A stretch of 64,000 nt of DNA. Origin: Monoglobus sp964617455. Lineage in GTDB: Bacteria > Bacillota > Clostridia > Monoglobales > Monoglobaceae. The notes below the pieces were generated by a model. The model had not been told where the DNA came from and made no database searches. It worked only from the letters and a program-made list of their open reading frames with translations. The stretch is from the NCBI GenBank assembly GCA_964617455.1, contig CAZTYF010000006.1, positions 1-64,000 of the forward strand, written 5' to 3'. The translations under genes were made by a program, and so were the position numbers. Below are positions 9,411 through 17,523 of this stretch, piece after piece (position 1 is the first letter of the stretch; every line of letters begins with the position of its first letter).

Positions 9411-9442
9411 AAAAAGAGGCACCGCCGAAGCGGTGCCCCTCT
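9411..9442 (-). terminator. Intrinsic terminator of the second SLH-pectinesterase gene
   Basis: On the minus strand a GC-rich stem, GGCACCGC with GCGGTGCC around a TTCG tetraloop (9418-9437), is followed by TCTTTTTG. It begins about 20 bases after the stop codon at 9459. Confidence 0.9.
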
Positions 9443-9458
9443 AAGTGGCTGTTATATA

Positions 9459-12400
9459 TTACTGAGCCGGTGCGTAGTTCACGGGCGTCCATCCTCCGAA
9501 GTACTGTTCGGGAGTGGGGAGGGTGTAACCGTTGGCATCATAGGTGCCGTTGGGGTTATCATTCTTGTCGGTGATGTCTTTGCCGTCCTTGAATACGCCG
9601 TTTACCACATAGTAGGTGGCGTCTGCGGGAGTTGAGCCGCTCATGGATGTCCAGCCTTTGGGCTTGCTTACACCGTCGCCTATGGTGGTGTTATCATAGA
9701 TGGTGACGGTCTGCTTTCCGCCCCAAGGTCTGCCCCAGTTGCCGCCGGCGCCCGCTTTCATGGTCGGGTCGGGATTCTTGGTGATGGTGCAGTTCTTGAA
9801 GTAGTATCCCAAATCGGTGGCTGCGGAGTTCTTGGTGGCTGTGATATAGCCGCCGTTATCTACGTCGCTCATACCCTGCCATCTGAGTTCGCAGTTCTCG
9901 AAGTAGCAGTTGTCGCCTCCGCAGATATAGTCGGTGTTACCGGAAATCATGCAGTCTTTCACATACATGGACTTGGCTCCGGTTCCGAAAGTATCCTGGC
10001 TGGATACGAAGGTGCAGTTGTAAATCTCTATCTCGCTGCCCCCTGCGAATATGGCTGCGGCTCTCTCGTTATAGGTCCTGTTATTGGTGAGCTTGCCGAC
10101 CTCGTCTCTGAGAACACCCACTTTGGCATCTCCGCCGCCGGGTGTTACACCGTCGTCAATCTCCTGTTGAGTTACGGACAGGTTGAAGCTGCTCTGGGCG
10201 TCGATGTTTTCCATGTAGAAGCCTCTATTCAGGGTTCTTATGGCTGCACCCCAGTTGGAAGCCGTGCTCTGAGCCGTCTTCTGAACGAAGTTGTCGGCGT
10301 TGAACCAGCCGTTTTCTACCGAATAGTATACATAGCCTATGCCGTAATACCAGGTTACGAGAGGTCTCTTGTCACTGCCTTTTTCCGCCGCTGCGGGATC
10401 CGCCGCTTTGAGAGCTATGTCGTCAACATCCACATATACCTGCTCCTGATAGGTGCCCGGGTCGATTAAGATATTAACAATCTGGCCTGCCTCACGGGTC
10501 ATCAGTCTTACGGCCGCTATGGCTTCGCTGATGGACTTATACTCCTTGTCGGGGCCTACCGTCAAGGTGTCTTTATACTCAACGGTCTCGGGGCCGTCCT
10601 TCATGAGCAATATGTTCTTGAAGGGATTCTCGTCGCCGCCCTCCAGGAGGTAGGTCTTGGACTTATCGGAGAGGGTGTATGCCTGACCTTCCGCTGTTGT
10701 GAGAACCACATCATATTCCTCATTGGACATGAGTTTTGCGGTGTATGTGCCGTCTGCGGCAACTTCCGCCTCCGCATAGGGTTTCTCTTCGCCCTTTTTG
10801 GTGAAGCTCAGTTTGGCGCCGATTGCGCTGTCATACGGATATACCGGAGTTCTCAAATCGTGGGATGTGATGGTGTATACCGTTCCTTTAACATCCAAAT
10901 CCTGAATGAGTACAAAGGTCAGGTTCACATCCGTCATATCGTATTTGTTCTTGGTTATCTCTATGGTCTTGGTATCCGTGGTGGTGCAGATGTCAGGCTC
11001 GCCCTCGATGGATACGGTATAGGTTTCGCCCTTCTTGATTGAGGGGATTACATAATCTTCTCCGAAAGGCGCTGTGTACACATCTGTCGGGTCGTTCACA
11101 TTGGTGAATACTATGTTCTTGCCGGTTAAGTCTCTGCCGGTCTTGTTGGTAACGGAACCGGAGATCTTCTTGTCGGGGGTTTGAACATAATACTCTATGA
11201 ACATGGCGTATACGTTCTTATTGGAACCGCCGCCCCAGGTGTATATGGGCTCGCCCGGATGAGCTGCGATATCCTCTTTCGTAAGATCGGCGGTAACGGT
11301 GGTTATACCGTTTTCGGAGGGTACACTTGCAATTTCTTCACCTCCAAAGTGGATGGTCTGAGCTCTGCCGGCGCTGCCGTTGCCGTCGAATACTACGGTA
11401 ACGGTGCAAGCCTCCGCTGCGGGAACAATGGCAATGCTGGTCTTTTGCTCACTGCCGCTGCCGCCCTGATAAGAGCGAGAGAATGAATACTCTTGACCGT
11501 TGCTGTGTGTATACTTCGCATTCTTCGATGCAATCTTTCCGCCTGCCGCTATTGTGGCGCCTGCGCCCTCAAAAGCTGCCGCAGCATTGCCGCTGCCGTC
11601 CTTTTCTACTGCATCCCAAGCCTTGATAACCTCGGGGTCATCCGCTCTCCAGATTACATCCGGGGGAAGGCCGTTATCGGGACCGTTGGAAGCTTCCGGA
11701 CCCGCAGAAGCACCGGGCTCTTCGCCGCCGGAGGAGGTAAATGTGGCATTTACCGTGGTGTTGGCTGCGGGCATCGTGAATTCATAATATCCGCCGCCTA
11801 AATCCTTGACTTCAGCATTGGGGTCGGTTGAGAGGGTTATGGTGTCGCCTGCATTGTCTGCCTCGGCATATACCTTGATTGTCTCGCCGCCCTTGAGGTT
11901 GCTTATGGATTTTACGCCTTCCGGAGGAACTGCCGCCGCCGATGCTGCTCCACTGGGAGTAAATTTGATTGCATAGTAGCTTGTGTTATTGTCACTATAA
12001 ATCTGAATAAGATCATCCTTAAAGAAATCACCAGTGTGTGAGATAACAGGTGGCTGGAAGCCTTCTATCTCTTTTTCGGCGTCTGTCTTAATCACCGTAG
12101 CTTGTCCGATAATTGTACCGTTCGAAGCAATGTATACTGTAGCATCTGTTCCGCTTGCACCGCTTCGAGCGTATACCGAAACCGTTCCGGTTGAAGGAGC
12201 TTTAAATTCAAAGACTTTGTCCTTTTTTACTTCGCCGGTTTCTGCGTCTTCGGTTATGCTACCCTGACCCTGAGATTTAATCATTCGGGTGAAGGATTCA
12301 CCATCTGCAAAAGTCTTGTTACTCGGCTGATTTGCATTAATTGCCGGTTTTGTATCTATGCCTGACTGTGTAAAATAAGTCAATCCATTTACATCGACGA

Positions 12401-15400
12401 TTGATTCGGGACCCACATTGTACCTGTCTATCTTTCCTTCGGCGTCTGTATGGTCACCTTCGGGGAACATATCCGTGTTCACCGTGCCGTCCGCATTTAC
12501 GAAAGGTTCCTTACCGAAATCCCAAATGATTGTGCCTGCGGGGTCCGTTCCGGGAGTGCTCTGCTCCGGTGCGGTTGTGCTCTGCTCCGGTGCGGTTGTG
12601 GGCTGTTCGGGAGCCGTGGTAGGCTCTGCCGGGGCCGTGGTGGGCTCTGCAGGTGCCGCGGTGGGCTCTGCGGGAGCCGCGGTGGGCTGCTCGGGAATGA
12701 GCACAACGGTTCCGCCGGTAATTCCGTCCGCTACGGATACGGTGTAGGTTTCGGCCGATTCATAGGTCACCTCAACTCTTACATCTTGAGCGGGCATTGT
12801 GAAGGAGCCGTCCTTGACCTGAACATCCGTGCCGTCGGCTGCGGTTACCTTCATGGTGTATCCCTCGGCGGGAGTGCCGCTGTAGGTAACTACGGTGCCT
12901 GCCGCAAACTGATAGCTCTTGGTTCCCGGTTCCGCCGTTGGTTCTGCCGGAGCCTTGGTGGGCTCTGCAGGTGCGGTTGTGGGCTCTGCGGGAGCTGTGG
13001 TGGGTGTGCCGGGCTCAACGGAGCCGCCGCCTGCGGGGGTGTAAGCCAATTTATAATACTGGGTATTGTTAGATCCCGAAATCCTGAGCTCTGCTCCTGC
13101 CTTTACTTCAAAGGTCATGATGCTGAAAGTCTCGGTATCGCTGTTGGCTGCATATTCCTTCGTTCCAACGGTTGCACCGTTTTGCGTGGCTGTTACCGTT
13201 GTGGGATTGCTGCCGCTTCCGGAGCGTGCCCAGATGTAGAAGGTTCCGTCTGCCGGAGGTGTGAAGGTGAAGTATCTGTTATCATCCGCAGATGCTCCGC
13301 CGGTCTTGATGCTCCAGCTTGCCTCGTATGCTTCCTGTCCCGCTTCTGCGGGATATGATCTCTTGGAACTCTGGAAGTTGTTTTTGCCTGTTTCTTTTAC
13401 GACATATGAAAGTCCGTTTATATCCTGTACCGATGTGGGTTCAATGTTAAATCTGTCCACCTCTCCCGCACTGTTCGTGTGGTCCCCTTCGGGGAACAGA
13501 TCCGTGTTAACTTTGCCGTCTACAACGAAGGGCGCCGCTGCGAAATCCCAAACAAGCGCTTCCGCCTGTGCCGGAGGATTGGCCGGAGCCTGGGTTGCTT
13601 CCGAAGGAGCTTGTGTTGCGTCCGAAGGTGCTTGAGTGGGTTGAGGAACTTCTCCGCCGGTTCTCGGCAGGAATGTTACGGACCTGAAAGTTCCGTTTGA
13701 AGCATCAAACCACAGATATACTATATCACCCTTATTTGCGGGATAGGTCTGCTCTATTTCCGTTTCATTGTTGCTGCCTTCCACAACATACTCAAGAGAA
13801 GTCTTGGTGGGATTGCTAACTCCCAATCCGGTTTGAACATTGATGGAAAGAGATGTCAACTCTCCTGCTTTTCCGCCGTTTAAGCCGGCCGCGATATGGA
13901 GGTCGCTGTCATAGGGCACTTTGACCGCAAGAACATTGTTCAAATCGATTTCAAAATCCGCCATTGTGCCGGCTCTCATAATAGCTCTGCCCATTTCGCC
14001 GTTGCTCTTGGCCCCTTCGCCCAGCTTCGGCGCACTGCCTTCTTTGTGATATAACTTCATAAAGTCGGTTCCGAATGTGTCCGGAACACCGGCTTCGCCC
14101 GGTACGGGTTCGAAGTAGTAGGTCTGAACATCCTGATTTTCGCCACTGAGCGCTACCTTGATGTGTTCGTTGAGTCCTGCCGATCCTGTTTCCGGTTCAA
14201 GGAATCCTTCCTCTGCGGCCGTTGCGGCCGGAGGCAGGAATGTAACGGATACGAAGGTTCCGTTTGAGCCGTCAAACCAGAGGTAAACGATATCTCCGGC
14301 TTTTGCGGAATATGTTTGTCCCACTATCGTGTCATTGTTTTTGTCTGCCACATATTCAAGAGAAGTCTTGGTGGGATTGTTCACTCCCAATCCGGTTTGA
14401 ACATTGATGGAAAGCTGCGCTCCATCCGAGCCGGCATTTTGTCCCGCTCCGATTTGAAGGTCACTGTCATAGGGCACTTTGACCGCAAGGACATTATTCA
14501 AATCGATTTCAAAATCCGCCATTGTGCCGGCTCTCATAATAAATCTGCCCGCTTCGCCGTTGCTCTTGGCCGCTTCGCCCAGCTTCGGCGCACTGCCTTC
14601 CTTATGATAAACCTTCATAAAGTCGGTTCCGAATGTGTCGGGAACAGAGGCTTCGCCCGGTACGGGTTCGAAGTAGTAGGTCTGAATATCCTGACTTTCG
14701 CCGCTGAGTGCTACCTTGATGTGCTCGCTGAGTCCCGCCGAACCTTCTTCAGGTTCAAGGAATCCTCCCGGACCCTGTGTGGAATTCGGAGCCGCGGTGG
14801 GTGTCTCGGGAGCCTTGGTGGGCTCTGCGGGAGCCGCGGTGGGTGTGCCGGGTTCAACGGAGCCGCCTGCGGGGGTGAAGCTGAGGGCTGTTACCCAGAA
14901 TCCGTTTGTGCTGCCGTCGCCGCCTACCTGTATTGTCTCGCCTGCTTTGAGGTCATAGGTAAAGTCTTTGCTCAAGGATTCGGGCTCAACTACCGTATAT
15001 GTTTCGGCCTTTGCGTCTGCGGATCCCACTTTGATGAGCAACGACCTTGGATTGTCGTTTGTACCATCGCTCTTTACGGTTGCCGCACCGGATGAATGAA
15101 TCGTGAATGCTATCTTGCCATCCGTTGCCGGTGTGTACTTGAAGTACCACTTGCCGCTGCCGCCGAGATTCAGATATGTGGTTTTGCCGCCGTTAACTTT
15201 TTCGTTTGTGGCGGTTGATATATTCTTGCCGGCCGAGCCGCAAATTACCAATCCGTCAACGGTGGTTTCGGTTGCAACTTCTTTGCCTTCACCGGCATAC
15301 TCCGCCCATGCTTCGGAGGAGAAATCCCAAACTATGGCGTCTCCCGACGGGGGATTGTCGTTCGGAGCCTGGGTTGCTTCCGAGGGGGCTTGGGTTGCTT

Positions 15401-17075
15401 CCGCCGGAGCCTTGGTGGGCTCTGCCGGGGCCTGACCCGCTTTGAGTTCGCCGTCGCCGCCGTTCACTTTCAGCACTGCGTTATAGAGAGTCTGAGGTGT
15501 CTGAGTGGGCTGCTGAGGAGCTGCCGTGGGCTGCTCCGGTGCAGCCGTAGGTCCTTCCGGTGCAACCGTGGGTCCTTCCGGAGCCGGGGTTGTCTCGCCG
15601 GGAACGGTTATGGAGAAGTGAATCGGGCCTGCGCCTTCCGTATCGGTGTAGATATCAAATTCATAGGTGCCGGGGGGCAAACTCTTCAGATAGTCCGGAG
15701 AGAATTCCAAAACCGCACTGCCGTCTTCGTTATATTTTACGGTGTAATCTTCGTCTACCTTGAGTGTGGCGCCGGTCTTGTTGTCAACAACGCCGGAAAT
15801 CCGGCCGCCCTCTTGGGCAAATTCAATTCCGACTTGGACGCCTGCTCCGCTTTCGGGGTTATAGGTTTCGCTGTTCTTGTCGGCGGTTCCGCCGGGAACG
15901 GGTGTGGGTGTGGCAGGTGCCGCGGTGGGTGCGGGGCCGTTGCCGGAATCCGCAAAGCCCGCATAGAAGTCTACGTTATCCGTAATCCGAAAATCTTCGG
16001 GCTCAACCGCATAGGAGGAGTCGGGATCGTCGGCCTCTGCCTGAGACTCATACCAGCCGATGAATACCTTGCCCGCCAATGTGGGGTCAACCGGCAGGAT
16101 TGTGCTGAGGGCTGTGTTGTATTTGGCTGTCTTGGTGGCATAAAGGGCTCCGTCAACATGGAACCGAACGGTGTATGAGCGGGTGCCGGAGCTGCCTGAG
16201 CCGCCGCCGTAACTGCCGCCGTAGTAGCCGTTGAACATTCCGCCCACCGAGGAGCCGTTGCCGTTTTCGTTGTTTACCGTGGCAGAATCGGAAAGATTGA
16301 GCACGCCGTTTGTGAGCTGAGCGTTGTTTGTCTCCACATCTCCCGATACCAAGGGAGAGATAACCGCCTTGTCGGCTATAACGCCGTCAAGAACAACGCC
16401 GCCCGATTTTACCATGATGATTCCGCCGTAATAGCCGGGGCCGTAGGTTCCGGGTCCGGTTATGTAGAGCTTTATCATGTTGTCCAAAATCTTGACAAAT
16501 TCGCCTCTTGCGATGTTATCCTGGGGACGGATTGTGCCGTCGGGATAACCGTTTACATATCCCGCCGCGGTCATGGCTCCGATAAAGCCCGTGGCATAGT
16601 CGGATATGGACGAATAGTCCGCATAGTTGGTGATGGACGCCATATTGTTGACGGGTTCCAAGCCATAGGCTCTGCTGAGCATTGTCATGGCCTCTTCACG
16701 GGTCATATTGGCATCCGGGGTCATGGTGCCGTCTCCGTTGCCGGTGAGGACATCCGCCGCAACCAACTTGAGAACTGCGTCTCTGTACCAAGCATTGTCC
16801 GCAACATCGATGAATGCATTGGGGGCCGTGGTTACATAGCCGATAACGTTTTGAGTTATCTGAGCAACTTCGGCACGGGTGATGGGGTCATCCGGTCTGA
16901 AATAGCCGCCGTCGCCTTGAATAACTTCGTAACCCGACCAAGTGTCGATTACGCCTTCCGCCCAATGGCCTTCCGTGTCGGCATAGGTCGCCGCCGAAAC
17001 GGTCACAGCGCCAAAGGTTGTGAGCACCATAGCTATGGCAAGAACCAACGCCATGGTTTTTCTTAAGGTTCTCAT
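9459..17075 (-). CDS. Giant SLH-domain surface pectin methylesterase (CE8), 2,538 aa
   Basis: A paralogue of the 1098-8585 product with a partly different middle. In order: signal peptide (1-29); three SLH repeats (30-205); Gly/Tyr strip; Flg_new-type repeat (about 301-385); X2-like domain (399-496); Pro/Ala/Glu linkers; three beta-sandwich domains that open with a V/I-WDF motif (about 582, 1172 and 1516), probably carbohydrate-binding; a duplicated 186-residue module (about 772-1145); Ig/regulatory-like domains; and CE8 at the extreme C-terminus (about 2168-2538). CE8 motifs are QDTF at 2360, DYICGG at 2382 and GRPWGG near 2448. Unlike its paralogue it has no C-terminal extension past the catalytic domain. 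The promoter and terminator are both clear. The 'WDF' domains are not assigned to a named CBM family. Confidence 0.9.
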   Translation of the reverse strand: MRTLRKTMALVLAIAMVLTTFGAVTVSAATYADTEGHWAEGVIDTWSGYEVIQGDGGYFRPDDPITRAEVAQITQNVIGYVTTAPNAFIDVADNAWYRDAVLKLVAADVLTGNGDGTMTPDANMTREEAMTMLSRAYGLEPVNNMASITNYADYSSISDYATGFIGAMTAAGYVNGYPDGTIRPQDNIARGEFVKILDNMIKLYITGPGTYGPGYYGGIIMVKSGGVVLDGVIADKAVISPLVSGDVETNNAQLTNGVLNLSDSATVNNENGNGSSVGGMFNGYYGGSYGGGSGSSGTRSYTVRFHVDGALYATKTAKYNTALSTILPVDPTLAGKVFIGWYESQAEADDPDSSYAVEPEDFRITDNVDFYAGFADSGNGPAPTAAPATPTPVPGGTADKNSETYNPESGAGVQVGIEFAQEGGRISGVVDNKTGATLKVDEDYTVKYNEDGSAVLEFSPDYLKSLPPGTYEFDIYTDTEGAGPIHFSITVPGETTPAPEGPTVAPEGPTAAPEQPTAAPQQPTQTPQTLYNAVLKVNGGDGELKAGQAPAEPTKAPAEATQAPSEATQAPNDNPPSGDAIVWDFSSEAWAEYAGEGKEVATETTVDGLVICGSAGKNISTATNEKVNGGKTTYLNLGGSGKWYFKYTPATDGKIAFTIHSSGAATVKSDGTNDNPRSLLIKVGSADAKAETYTVVEPESLSKDFTYDLKAGETIQVGGDGSTNGFWVTALSFTPAGGSVEPGTPTAAPAEPTKAPETPTAAPNSTQGPGGFLEPEEGSAGLSEHIKVALSGESQDIQTYYFEPVPGEASVPDTFGTDFMKVYHKEGSAPKLGEAAKSNGEAGRFIMRAGTMADFEIDLNNVLAVKVPYDSDLQIGAGQNAGSDGAQLSINVQTGLGVNNPTKTSLEYVADKNNDTIVGQTYSAKAGDIVYLWFDGSNGTFVSVTFLPPAATAAEEGFLEPETGSAGLNEHIKVALSGENQDVQTYYFEPVPGEAGVPDTFGTDFMKLYHKEGSAPKLGEGAKSNGEMGRAIMRAGTMADFEIDLNNVLAVKVPYDSDLHIAAGLNGGKAGELTSLSINVQTGLGVSNPTKTSLEYVVEGSNNETEIEQTYPANKGDIVYLWFDASNGTFRSVTFLPRTGGEVPQPTQAPSDATQAPSEATQAPANPPAQAEALVWDFAAAPFVVDGKVNTDLFPEGDHTNSAGEVDRFNIEPTSVQDINGLSYVVKETGKNNFQSSKRSYPAEAGQEAYEASWSIKTGGASADDNRYFTFTPPADGTFYIWARSGSGSNPTTVTATQNGATVGTKEYAANSDTETFSIMTFEVKAGAELRISGSNNTQYYKLAYTPAGGGSVEPGTPTTAPAEPTTAPAEPTKAPAEPTAEPGTKSYQFAAGTVVTYSGTPAEGYTMKVTAADGTDVQVKDGSFTMPAQDVRVEVTYESAETYTVSVADGITGGTVVLIPEQPTAAPAEPTAAPAEPTTAPAEPTTAPEQPTTAPEQSTTAPEQSTPGTDPAGTIIWDFGKEPFVNADGTVNTDMFPEGDHTDAEGKIDRYNVGPESIVDVNGLTYFTQSGIDTKPAINANQPSNKTFADGESFTRMIKSQGQGSITEDAETGEVKKDKVFEFKAPSTGTVSVYARSGASGTDATVYIASNGTIIGQATVIKTDAEKEIEGFQPPVISHTGDFFKDDLIQIYSDNNTSYYAIKFTPSGAASAAAVPPEGVKSISNLKGGETIKVYAEADNAGDTITLSTDPNAEVKDLGGGYYEFTMPAANTTVNATFTSSGGEEPGASAGPEASNGPDNGLPPDVIWRADDPEVIKAWDAVEKDGSGNAAAAFEGAGATIAAGGKIASKNAKYTHSNGQEYSFSRSYQGGSGSEQKTSIAIVPAAEACTVTVVFDGNGSAGRAQTIHFGGEEIASVPSENGITTVTADLTKEDIAAHPGEPIYTWGGGSNKNVYAMFIEYYVQTPDKKISGSVTNKTGRDLTGKNIVFTNVNDPTDVYTAPFGEDYVIPSIKKGETYTVSIEGEPDICTTTDTKTIEITKNKYDMTDVNLTFVLIQDLDVKGTVYTITSHDLRTPVYPYDSAIGAKLSFTKKGEEKPYAEAEVAADGTYTAKLMSNEEYDVVLTTAEGQAYTLSDKSKTYLLEGGDENPFKNILLMKDGPETVEYKDTLTVGPDKEYKSISEAIAAVRLMTREAGQIVNILIDPGTYQEQVYVDVDDIALKAADPAAAEKGSDKRPLVTWYYGIGYVYYSVENGWFNADNFVQKTAQSTASNWGAAIRTLNRGFYMENIDAQSSFNLSVTQQEIDDGVTPGGGDAKVGVLRDEVGKLTNNRTYNERAAAIFAGGSEIEIYNCTFVSSQDTFGTGAKSMYVKDCMISGNTDYICGGDNCYFENCELRWQGMSDVDNGGYITATKNSAATDLGYYFKNCTITKNPDPTMKAGAGGNWGRPWGGKQTVTIYDNTTIGDGVSKPKGWTSMSGSTPADATYYVVNGVFKDGKDITDKNDNPNGTYDANGYTLPTPEQYFGGWTPVNYAPAQ
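13660..14766 (-). repeat. Tandem duplication of a 186-codon module
   Basis: Two adjacent copies with a 558-bp period encode modules that begin GFLEPE and end SVTFLP (residues about 772-957 and 958-1145). Most differences cluster in one loop, near residues QIGAGQNAG versus HIAAGLNGG. The copies keep long identical stretches, for example around MADFEIDLNNVLAVKVPYDS, but are more diverged than the 1,107-bp duplication in the paralogue. Confidence 0.88.
16401..16752 (-). repeat. 352-bp block identical to 7911-8262
   Basis: This is the partner of the block at 7911-8262 and covers residues about 108-225 of the second giant protein. SLH repeat 1 and the Flg_new repeat on either side differ between the paralogues, so identity is confined to this block and, less perfectly, to the X2-like domain (15577-15750 versus 7057-7232). 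Confidence 0.92.
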
Positions 17076-17164
17076 AAAAACCCTCCTTAAAAAAATTAAT
17101 AATAAATTAACATTTTATACCGATATGTTGTTATTATGACGGTACAATCCGCCAATTACTATAA

Positions 17165-17193
17165 ATTATACCCCAATTCTACTTAAAAGTCAA
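17165..17193 (-). promoter_or_regulatory. Promoter of the second SLH-pectinesterase gene
   Basis: On the minus strand TTGACT (17188-17193), a 17-base spacer and TATAAT (17165-17170) form a near-consensus sigma-A promoter. It leaves a leader of about 80 bases before the start codon, with GGAGGG just upstream of the ATG. Confidence 0.85.
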
Positions 17194-17221
17194 TATTTTT
17201 GGACAAAAAATTGCAACAAAA

Positions 17222-17255
17222 AAGGGCCCGGGGAAAATGTGTCCCGAGAGCCCTT
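17222..17255. terminator. Terminator after the feo operon, probably bidirectional
   Basis: An interrupted stem (AAGGGC/GCCCTT and CGGG/CCCG with mismatches between) is followed by T runs on both strands: TTTTTT on plus, and TTTTTTG on minus. The feo genes end on the minus side at 17349. Confidence 0.6.
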
Positions 17256-17348
17256 GATTTTTTCGGGGCGGCTGCTTTTTTGCCGCCTGCTTCGGACCGC
17301 CGTTTATTTTTGGTTTCTGTTTAAATATTCATCGGAGGTCATTTTCGA

Positions 17349-17495
17349 TTACTTTTCACAGCTGTCCTTCAGGGCGCAATTCTCACAGCCGCAGCCGCAG
17401 CTGCTTTTGCCCCGCTTTTTGTTTTTTATCAAACTCCTCACAATAAACCCCACAATTGCCAAGAGGATAATCGATACCGCTACCGTTCCTATCAT
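17349..17495 (-). CDS. FeoB-associated Cys-rich membrane protein, 48 aa
   Basis: A 48-residue protein lies 28 bases downstream of feoB. An N-terminal membrane segment (about residues 3-20, VAVSIILLAIVGFIV) is followed by a basic stretch (KNKKRGK) and a cysteine cluster CGCGCENC, with a further Cys before the C-terminus. This is the layout of the small FeoB-associated Cys-rich proteins that commonly end feo operons in Firmicutes. They are thought to help FeoB in iron uptake, perhaps by binding Fe(II) or electrons at the inner face; the mechanism is not established. The start is the ATG at 17495, with GGAGTG a few bases upstream. Confidence 0.85.
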   Translation of the reverse strand: MIGTVAVSIILLAIVGFIVRSLIKNKKRGKSSCGCGCENCALKDSCEK

Positions 17496-17523
17496 ACAAT
17501 CACTCCAATCCTGTCATTCGTCC

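Noticed and set aside
9295..9492. A longer PgsA starting at 9492
   Set aside because: The extension would overlap the upstream gene's 3' end and its terminator, has no homology to the family, and the ATG at 9294 has a good ribosome-binding site.
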